64,000 nt of DNA from the NCBI GenBank assembly GCA_034008185.1, contig CM067087.1:41682590-41746589 (forward strand), given 5' to 3'. The DNA comes from Gorsachius magnificus (Eukaryota; Chordata; Aves; Pelecaniformes; Ardeidae). The first letter of the stretch is position 1; every line of letters starts with the position of its first letter. A model generated the notes under the pieces. That model ran no database searches. It was given only the letters and a program-made list of their open reading frames with translations, and was not told the origin of the DNA. Shown in pieces: positions 11,176 to 21,332 of this stretch. The translations under genes and the position numbers were made by a program.

Positions 11176-14100
11176 CACACTCAGTAGGATTAGGCCTTCC
11201 CTCTTCACTTATATCAACCATTAGCTCCTTCTTAGCGGTAAAATATTATTTAAATTTTTGCAAGTCTCTTGACTGGGGGCAGGGGTGGAAAAGGTTCTAT
11301 GCAAAATAAATGATCCCAGTTCTGAGTGGTGCAAAAGGCTCTGACCTGTCATGGCGTCTTCTACTTCATGAATTTCAGTATTTGATGCCAAATTGGGATG
11401 CTGGCTCCATTGCCGATGGAGTGATTGCCATGAAAGACCGACAGCAGAGCCTGGCCACCATGATGGTTATTGCCCATCTACACCCTCAGCTTCCTAACAA
11501 CAGCAGGAAGAAGGGGAAGAAACATGTCTTCAAAAGAAAAGTGAAATAGCTATGGCTGTATGAAAAAAGGGAATTGCAAGGTTTCGCATGGATCTCCTGA
11601 GCTGACAGCCTGTGGGCAGCAGCAGTTTCCAGGCAGCCAGCTCAGCAGTCCTTCGCTGCCTGTCGGTGAAACTGCCGGCAGAGCTGTGGGAGGAGGAATT
11701 TTCCCAGGTGTTGGCCTCAGCCCACCCTGGAGGTAGGGCTGACCACCTCTGGGCAGGCTCTAGTTCAGAAAACTCCCATTGGACACCCAGGGAGTTTTGC
11801 TGGAGTAATCGGCACCCAAGGCTGCAGGGGACCAACCCCGCCAAAGCCAAAATAAGAGCTGGCCAGGGCTCTGCAGCTCCAAAACCATCCAGAGATCTGT
11901 TTTGGGGAGTAGGGAAGGGATCCACATCACTGTGTCAGACCATTTGTCCATGCACAAATCAAGAGCCTGCAGCAGATGCTTTGGGTTGGAAGATGTGACT
12001 AGAGGTTGTGCAACCATACTTGGGGTGCCTTTGAGTTCTACAACATGCCAGCAGCCTGCAGTTTAGCACATCCCACTTGGAAATAGTTTGGGTCTCCTGC
12101 AAAGTCCTTGCAGGGCCAGCAGCTGGATGTAGCCATGGTCAGAACAAAGCCTCTGGGCTCTCAATGCCTTAACGAAGGGAAGAACAGCACCTGGAAGTGC
12201 CACAGACCCCATCCACATGGCAAACGCAGGGTTTCTTCTTCCCCAGGCTTGATTTTGCTTCTTGTAGTGAACATCCACCTCCAGCTTGGGGAAACAAGAC
12301 TGAGTTTGTCGCAGTTCACAGTGCCCAATGCACATGCTTTCAAGGAACCCCATTTATAATTTTCTGTACTCTATAAAATCCAATATTGCAATCTTTTTTC
12401 TTAATCAAGACCATGAGTGGGGGGGACAGCTGAAGACTCATTTATAGCCCTACCATACATTTTCTCCTCTCCATACTATGTCTCCTCCATGCTAGCAGTA
12501 ACAAGCTAGTTGATGAGCAGGGGCTGCCCTGGTGCTAGGACATGCGGAGCAGTCAATGCTACCTTGGGCCGGGGGGGGGGGAAATACCCAATCCGAAAGT
12601 ACCAGCTATGACCCTGTTCCCAGCACACCAATCCCCCTCAGCAGGATGACTTTAGGGTGACGTCCCAGCCCAGCCCCAGAGCCACCCCGTCGTGGGACAC
12701 AGGGCAGCCCCACACTTACACGCTCAGCGAGTTTCCTTACGAGCAGCAGCTTCCTCTTCCAGCCCAAGAGGACGCAGACGTCAGCCAGCACAGAGAGAGC
12801 AGCGAGCCCGGTTGTGGCTGGGTGACCAACACCTGCATTTCCCTGGAGGTCCTCAGGGCTCCACAAATATGTGAACAGCAGCTTCTTTGGGTTTGCTGCA
12901 AAGCCTTTGCTCCCTGCCAGTTAGGGCTTCGTAGCACGTATCGCCGGCTCTGCACAGGAGGTGACACACGTGTGCCAGGCTATGGTGAAAGGTAACAGGG
13001 GTTCAAACACCCAGGAGTGACCTCAAAGTAAGAATCATTACACACCCAAGGAAAAAAAATAAAATCCAACATGTATGAGCATAGCTCACAGCTCTCCAAA
13101 TCGCTCTTTCTAATTTTGGAGGGCTGCTCCTCCCAGGTGTGGGGTACCACGACTGCTGCTCCTCCCGGCTGCTGGGGGAGAGAGCTCTGTGTGCTACCCT
13201 GCCTCCGCACCCTCGTTAGCGGGGCTGTGATGAAGCCTCATCGCTGCCAAGGTGAAGCCAAACTCAGCCAGGGAAACCTCCTGCTGCTGCTCTCCCTTGA
13301 CTGGTGGTGAAGCGGTAGATCCTCACGAAGGGCCCTCGGTGACATCTGTCAGGGTATCAGGTGTCCCCTCCCCATCCCCACTGCCACCCACAGCTGGTTC
13401 CTGCACCCCCCATGACAACAGGCACCCACCACAGCACAACCGCCGCAGCACCCAGCATCCCCGTATCGCACCCAGATGCTCATCCTTGGGCTCTGCGGTG
13501 GAGCTAGCACCGCTGCACTCCCCCCAACCCATGGAAACGAGGGATTATTCTGCCTAACGGAACGGCACAGCCCAACCTGCCCCACAGCTGCACTGGGGCT
13601 TTTTCTGCTTTCTCTGCACGTGGGCAAAATGCAGCTCTCCACACTCGCTGTCAGGAGTAGGCTGACATGCACAGGTTGCCAGGACCCGATGGGGAGTCTG
13701 GTCCTCTGGGCAATCACACAGGCTTCGGGAAAAGACCTGGAAATAGCTTACATATAGTTATACGGCTTCAAACAGTTTAAATGTGATGTTTCTTTCAGGC
13801 TCTAATCAGACCAAATCCAGAAATTTCTATTCTGATTATTTTAAAATTAAAACAAAATTTGTCACATCTACACCAAAAATAATTTCATGGACCAAATTTT
13901 TTTTAAGTCTCTGTTATGTGACTCCTATTTTTGCCCACTGACCACTTGCCATTAGCAGAGCTATAGCCACAGCACACATGCTGCAAGAGGGTGCAAGCAT
14001 GCAAAGGCAGATGCTGGACTCGGCACTGTCAGCTTTCCTTTGCTGATGCTGAAGCATGCAGCCAGATGGGAAATGAGTCCTTAACCCACTGCAGAGCCCC

Positions 14101-17100
14101 TCACTCATATTTAGTGGAAGCCAGCTAAAGAAAACCAGCCCTCAGGCCCTGCTGGGCTTCATTCACCCAGCCAGTGTCAGGAGCTCGCACCGGCCGCTCC
14201 CCAAACCCACAGCGGATTAAAGCTGTGCCGGGAGAGACACACATCCCAACTGGTGGGAATTAAATAAAAAAGCTTTTTCTGTGATGGCTTTCACATGGCA
14301 CTTGTTAGGATTCAAACGTGGTTTAATTCTTCCCAGTCTTTCCATATGGGCACAGCAAAGCCCCGCTTCCCTGCGCACCTGGAGGGCTGCAACCCAATGC
14401 CCTTGAACCCCTGAGTCACATGCGTTTGCAGTCCTTCCCCTTTCATTTCTGAGGATGAAGCAATCTATAATTTGAAATCAGAGCAGCTGCTGCAAATATC
14501 TTTAATGTTCTCATTCATGAGGATTCTAAGAGCCGAAGGCTGCTTTGCCTGTGAGGTCGTCATCTTCCCTACGGATTCAGCAAATGGAGCAAGCAAGTAT
14601 TTGTGGTACTGAAAGTTGGAAGTCAAATGGCACTCGCTCACACATGTAATCTGTACTTTACTCACACTCTACTCACACATGTAATCCTTACTCCTGCTGC
14701 TTATCCTTACTCCCTTACTCCCTGCTCCTCCTTACATCGGCTACTCCAGTCCCTCCTAGTGACCATTGCAGGGTCTGGGATGTCCCTGCCCATCCCTCCA
14801 GCACATGCTGCCTGCACCTGGCAGACAAAATACCACCCTGTGGTCCCACAGGTGCTGGATTTTGCCCATGAAGAGACATTATTTTCTTCTAACAATTGCT
14901 TTAGTGGAAAGGATTGGCCCCTTTCCCACCTTTCCCACAAAGCCCTAAGGGCTATAATCTCCTTTCGGTCAGGGCTTTATTTCACTGAGATTGCATTTAT
15001 TATTTTTTTTATGCTCACCAAGGTATTAAAAAAAAAATTAATGTGTCCCTGTATAGAAACTACCTGCCAAATTAGCTCTTGACCCAGAGGAGGAGCGGCG
15101 TGGGGAGCCCGCGATGGGCTCCATCCCACCCATACAGCACAGCGCAGCGTGCTTCGCCCTGGTGCAAAATCCTGGGCAGAGCATTCTCCAGGAGAACAGG
15201 TGCTCGAGTAACTCCCACCAAATACATGTTCTTGGGTCTGGAGCTCAGTTCCCTCTCTTGTCAGGGAATGCTCTAACCGTGAGATCCAGCGGCTTGCCGG
15301 GTATCCCCAAGCACTCGAGACTCTGACCTGTGCATCTCAGTAAGTACTCTCAGCTGTTGAATCATCAGCTGGCTCCACACCAAAAGCGTGAACACTTTCC
15401 CCATCCTGCTGCTTCAAGATGGAGTGAAGGGTTGAATCCATCAGCAATGTGATCCAGACGATCACGTTGCATCAAAGAAATGCAAACAAAATGTTGTGCT
15501 GATGCATCTCCTGCTCAACCAATATTGATGCTCCTGGTTTTCTCCCCAGGTGAATCACCACTCCCAGGTGAAATGGCGAACACAAAACCAGCAAGAAGAA
15601 AGCAAAACACCAGTCACCCCTTCCTCCTATCACAGCTGCCCATCAGGTCAGAGCCATGGCATCGGAACCCATGAGAGCTTTTGCACCCCCAGACAGGAGA
15701 TGAAAGGGACGGATGACAGAACAATAAAAAAGCACCTGGAGATGAGAAACACTGCAGTGGGTGGAAACAGAAAGCAAGAACGAAAAATGGACTGTCAAGA
15801 GTGCCGGCGGCCTGGAAGTTCTGTGTGTGCTCAGCAGAGGCCAGTGCTCCCTCCCCACACATGAAACCACAGGCACCAGTAGCACCAGTCACATTACTCA
15901 CCTGGGTGTTTTCAGGGCTAGGGGGGCAGAGAATACATGGAGACAAAGGAGGATCCCATGGGTGTCCTGAGGTCCCAGGGCAATGGGCAGGAGAGGCACC
16001 ACTGCTCCGTGCTCTGATGGAGGAACCAGGGGACCGAGGTGGTGCCCCAGCCCTCGGCACCCACCCCTCCGCACTGCAGCACCATCCAGCCCCGTGAAGG
16101 CCCACAGTGGAGCTTTTTATTTCTATTGTCACAAAACTTTAAAACGAAACCCACAGGGCTGATCGAGAGGTTTACCCGCATCACCAACCCTGTTTCTGTG
16201 GGTTCCTGGATCTCGCCCACGTCTTTTGTTTTCTGTAAAGTACTGCGAGCTAGGCATAGCAATCCCTTGGAGGGACAGTGCTGAGATGGGTGCTGATGGT
16301 CCCTTAATAGAAAGCTCTGCAGTTAACCTTGCAGTAAACGCAGCCAGTTGATGATGGGGGGAAAAAAATCAGCTCCTAGATCCAATTGAAAAAGCTGCTG
16401 AAAAAACTTTGGGATTAAAAAATGTAACTCTTGTCTTATCTCAGGCATATGATGATTCAAAAAAAACCCCTTCCTTTCCCCCTGTGTTCTAGGATTCTCT
16501 TCAAACAATCCTCCCATTTCAGTATGAGAAGTTACCTGTCCAAAATGTAACCATTCAAAATACCTGTGTGCTTTTTAGGGAGCTACGGTGCCTATCCAGT
16601 GGTCACCACCAGCTCTATCCCTTCCCTGGAAAAGGCTGTACCCTGGCATGTGGATTCAAGATTTGGAGTGGAGCTTGAAAATAACTCCTAAATTCAGGGA
16701 TCCCCAGTCCAGCTGGCCACCTAAGGACACAAAGCTGCCAGGCTGTCCCTTGAAAGCCAACAGCCAGAAACCCACGGTGAAGAGCAGAGATGCTGCAGGG
16801 AAAACCACGCAAACTCCAGCGCTGGCTGGAAGAGGGGAGAGCCAAGAGACACAGGTGATTAACATCCAGCATCTTATGGGTTTCATTGAGCTGACTGCGG
16901 GTTCAGGAAAGCCACTTTGACTCAGAAATAACATTTAATTATGTGACTTTAGCTTTCTAATTAATGAAACTTCAGCACATGCTTAGGGTTACGTATTTCA
17001 GGGGATTCCTCAATGAATAAGCACCAACAGCCAAAAAAACACCAGGCAAGTTTCAAGTCTTGGCTTTATGGAGCCATCGGTGCCCAACATAAATCAGAAG

Positions 17101-17355
17101 CAATCCTTCTGTCAGTGAGGCTATTTTGGTGAGATATCTGACCCTGGATCTTCTAAAAAAATTATCCAGGAACAAAAAAATGACCCGTGATCAACCCTCC
17201 ATATGTTCTGAGACTGGTAAATAGCATAAAAATTAGTTTTAATTTACTGAAGCATCCAGAAATTTTATTCCACACAACATTTTGCAGTTCTTTTTATGTA
17301 GCAACTATCTACAATTAACTGTCAGCCTAGCTGTGATATAAACACACCGCAGCTT

Positions 17356-17440
17356 TAATTTATATATATATATAATTATTGCATAATTATATATATATAA
17401 AAATTATTGCATAATTACATAGAATTATAATTACAGGGAA
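17356..17440. repeat. TA-rich microsatellite with tandem attattgcataatta units
   Basis: The block contains two (ta)n tracts separated by repeated copies of aattattgcataatta. This looks like local slippage and duplication in an A/T-rich stretch. Confidence 0.75.
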
Positions 17441-18494
17441 TACATCTCTCCTACAAATAACCCATCTCTCCCCATTGAAGATAAGTTACAAGTTGCTACG
17501 TGTCCTTCACGAAGGGTTTGGGAGCTGGCCTGCTAACGAAGACAATTCATGTAATTTGACAGGTTACAGGAGAAGTAACACCCCGCAACCGGAGACCCGG
17601 GTAGGAAATATCCCCCAGCACCCATCTCGCCGTGGTGCACAGCTAACGATGGAGAGGATGGCATGTGATGTTCATGGCTCTTCACACGTCGCTTACTCTG
17701 AAAGCAAGGTGGTCTTCACTGAGCTTGGGCTTTGGGAGCAACCATGACGACAAAAATTAGGTTGCTCTTCATAAGAGGGGAGAGAAGGCAAGCCAAGACT
17801 GAAACAAAAGGTTAGCACTGCGGTGCCTCGTGTCAGCACACATTTCCAGGAACCTCCCGGTTTTTTAGAACAGCGTGGCTGGAGAAGATCCTATTTCTCA
17901 TCACTCGCATATGCCGTCCTCAAAACTAAACTGAACTGAGGGGCTTGGGGGTTTTGGTTTTTTTCTAATTGGGTTTCTTTATTATTATTGTTTTTCCTTT
18001 CTTTTTCAAATAGGATTTTTAAGTATTGTTTTGGTTGAGTGCAGCGTAGCCAAGAGCAGAGTTTCATCCAGTTTTGACTACAGTGATGTTACAGTTTTAT
18101 AGCTAGACCCAGAATGGTTCTTATTTTTCTCTGGAGGTTAATTTCGGCAAGAGCAATTTATAGTTGAAATAAAGCCAGCAGAATTATATTTTCTCATGTA
18201 AAATCATACATCTAACAGTTTTAATAGACTGTGGTTGGCAATTACTGCACTGTATCTCAATGCGTACATGATATATCCCTATCTTTGTTGCTTTAATAAC
18301 AAATGCATCGCTTCGCCTTCATAATCCTTCATTCGCCTGCTGAGATGGGTACCAGAGATCAAGACACAATACGCAATGAAAAGGACATGGGTTTTTCAAT
18401 TTCAAAAGAACTTGCTTTTCACTTTTGGATGCTGGTGATGTAGAAAATATTATTATGTCTAACTCCCCAAAATAATATTAATATTAGAGGTTAG

Positions 18495-18590
18495 GCTGTA
18501 TGTAATCACTAAGGAACATCAAAGCCCAGCCCGTAGATGTACGATTATTCCCATTTTGCAGCTAAGGGAGAAAGTCCCTGGGAGCAGGCC
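18495..18590. repeat. MIR-like SINE remnant
   Basis: The segment containing tattcccattttgcagctaa resembles the conserved core of mammalian-wide interspersed repeats (tattcccattttacagataa). The flanks are diverged. This is a judgement by eye and needs a repeat library. Confidence 0.4.
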
Positions 18591-20929
18591 AGCCCGGAGA
18601 CTTCAGCACCAGCCCCAGCGCTGAGGTGCGTGGCTTCCCCTCCTCCGGGCTGGCCATGAGACCATGCCTGCCCTGAGCAGAGCAGACAGACGCTGAGCTG
18701 CTCAAAGAGCAGACCACGCACACCAATTACCCAGACGCTTCATTCAGACTCAAGACTGGTCAAATCTAGGATGCTTTGGGATGAAGGAGGCAGACAGATG
18801 GACGAGGCTAGGAATGAAAAACAGATATAACGTCTGCCCAAAATAAACCTATCGTTAAGATTTTATTACCTCGTTGCTAGGGCCCAGCGGTTAATATCTT
18901 GCATATCACTTTGAGACAAATCTCAATAAAAAGTGCCTTACACAGGAGTGCACTCATATTCAGTCCACAACCAAAATGCAATTACAGTCGGGCAGAGAAC
19001 ACAGATATGGTACAAATCGGGCAAAAGGAGCAGAAACTGGCCAGGCCTAGCTCACAACCCATCCAAACTAGCACAACCACCATGTTAATACTGTGTTCAG
19101 CATCTCTCCCGGGGCCTATTACCACAATACCTGTGGGATTGCTGCTCCAGGGGTATTTGGGGCTGCAGAGCGTGATTACAAGTGCTGGAGCTGTTGTGGG
19201 TCTCTGGATTTACCACCTCTGATCCTGCAATAGGTGTACAAGGATCTTCAGCAGCCTAGCGTGGCAAGGACTTCAGTTTCAGATGCTATCAGGAAAATGA
19301 ATGAGTGGTGACAACAGTATCATTCAGGCATGGTTCTTTATAGAGAATTGAGAAAAACCTTCCTATTTGTAAAACAGTGAATGTGGCAACATTCAATTAT
19401 TTCTTCTAGCAGGAAAAAAACTCCCTCACCAGTATTAGGATATATTCCATTTTATCAGCAACTTAAACCCCTCCCCCCCCAGAGTTTCAGTCATACATTA
19501 CCCAACCATTGGGCTGAGAGAGAAGTGACCAAGAAAGCATTTCTGCTTTGGGAACACCTGCGCAACAAGAGGATGTTCCTTGCAAATTATCTGTGAGCCA
19601 TATGTCATAAGAGATAGAAATTACATGAAGAAATCAAAATATAGCTCAAGGTTTTGCATAAACGGGAATCAAAAGTGTCCCACTTGCGTGGCTGCCCTAC
19701 TTGTGCAGCCTGTATTTTTCAGTCCCTCATGGCTGGGGCTTCTGGGGGGTCCTTTGGAGGTGAAGTCCTCTGGGGAGATGCTCTTGTCATCCCAGCCAGC
19801 TTTCAGCAGCACATGCTGGACACCCTCTAGCCCTGCTTTCCCCCCCCCCCCTCACTGCCTTGGGTCGCTAAGAAATCGCTTCAGGAGCTGGGACTCAGCA
19901 GGAGGAAGGCAAGTCCTCTCTCCTGACCCATGGGGCCACTGAGAAGAGGCACCTCCATGCCCAGCATCCCCACGATAATTGCTGTGTGCACAATTCATTA
20001 GCAGCTGCCGTCAGAGACCTCTGCAGGTATTTGAGCTAAATATTCCTCCTTTCGGACAAAGAACGCTAACTAATATCCCAGTACATGCCAAAGCGCAGCG
20101 CAGGAATGCCATGAACAAGCAGTTGTTGTCCAAATTGTGTGTCAGTGCCCCATCTGAAAAGAAACCTCGCGCCCTGCTGCTGAGAGCAATGCTATGACTG
20201 AGCATTGGGCAAAGAAACCTGGAAAGCCGAACCAATGCCTTTTCAAGAACACGCATGCAAGCATACGCCGAAGGTCTCTTTTCACTTCTGTGTCAGAAAA
20301 CAAAAGAAGTCTCTTACACAAGATTAAAACCACAGCCCACAGCCTAACGACTACTGCAGAAATGGAAAACACACAGTGAAATTGGAAAATTACGCAGTGC
20401 TGGTATTCTAGCAAAGTAAGTCTCTAGATGCACCACAACCTTCTTATGGGAAACAAGATGTCAATTAAAATAAAAAGAATCTGAAAATGCAATATAAAAC
20501 TCTTGATTCATCCTGCTCCCTTCCAAGCCGATAGCAAAATTTCCATTGACTTCATGGCAGACCCGATGGATAGAAAAGTTTTCTACAGCCTTTTGGCCAG
20601 GCTGCGAATGGCCACGTGCAACATGAACCAATACTGAAATGTCTGGCGATTATACCGAGTGTATCAGCGGAAAGCAAGTTTCCAGGCAGGTTTGCATGGA
20701 TATGCATTAATGACACCTCTTCGCTGTAGTTTTTGGATAATAAAGAACGGGAATGGAGAAGCCCATCCGTGCGTTATACACACACTTGAAGCGATGCTCG
20801 TTTTTCCATGGGCTCGCGCAGGGAACAGCCCCGGTGAAGGGCGAACAGCCCCCGCAACCGCCCCGCCGGGCTCGGGCGCTGGCAGCCGGAGCTGCGGGCC
20901 ATCCCCCCCCCAACCCCCCCCGCGCTGCC

Positions 20930-20939
20930 GGGATTCCCG
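20930..20939 (+). promoter_or_regulatory. IL12A: NF-kappaB-like site GGGATTCCCG
   Basis: GGGATTCCC is a near-palindromic Rel half-site pair. It lies about 200 bases upstream of the predicted IL12A ATG and about 140 bases upstream of the TATA-like box. Mammalian IL12A is induced through c-Rel in dendritic cells and macrophages, so the position makes sense. Binding itself is inference. Confidence 0.5.
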
Positions 20940-21072
20940 GCGGGCGGCGGCCCCGCCGCTCTCGGGATGAGTGCGGGCTGCCCCCCGGCCCGGCCCCCGG
21001 CCGCCAGCGCTCGGCGAGCCGCTGCGGGAAAGGAAAGGAGAAGAGAGGGAACCCCCCCCGCTCCCGCAGCCC

Positions 21073-21081
21073 CGATAAAAG
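21073..21081 (+). promoter_or_regulatory. IL12A: TATA-like box of IL12A
   Basis: The sequence cgataaaag sits about 55 bases before the ATG in otherwise G/C-rich DNA. It is the only A/T-rich hexamer near the start. Transcription would begin around 21100-21110, giving a very short 5' UTR. Confidence 0.5.
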
Positions 21082-21129
21082 CCGCCGCAGCCCCGGCCCT
21101 GGCACCGGCCCCGCTCCCTCGGCAGCAGC

Positions 21130-21332
21130 ATGGCGCGGCGCGGCAGGGCGGGGAGGGACGGGGGGGGCCCCGGGCGCTGCTGCCCGCGCTCTGCCTGGCC
21201 CTGGCCCTGGCCCTGGCGCTGCCGGCCCCCGCCCGGGCGCTGCCGCCGCCCCCCCGCTACCGCCTGGCCGATGGGCTGAACCGCTCCCGGGAGCTGCTGG
21301 CGGCCGCCAACGCCTCCCTCCACCGGCTGAAG
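21130..21332 (+). CDS. IL12A: IL12A exon 1, signal peptide and helix A, frame broken in G run
   Basis: The ATG at 21130 follows a TATA-like box and starts [12 protein letters not shown]. The frame that encodes the signal peptide ([20 protein letters not shown]) and helix A ([19 protein letters not shown]) is offset from this ATG. The shift falls at the eight-G run 21160-21167. One more G would join them. An in-frame GTG/ATG-free alternative is translation from the ATG at 20967, which gives an implausible 50-plus-residue Arg/Pro-rich leader upstream of the TATA-like box. The donor AAG|GTCTGC is weak at positions +3 to +6 but keeps phase 0. Confidence 0.75.

Larger units (their letters stand above)
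11176..20829. other. Intergenic between SCHIP1 and IL12A
   Basis: No protein-coding exon with a recognisable family or coherent splice signals was found. The region includes a TA-rich microsatellite at 17356-17440 and a MIR-like SINE remnant near 18500-18590. IL12A distal regulatory elements could lie here but cannot be identified by eye. Confidence 0.5.
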
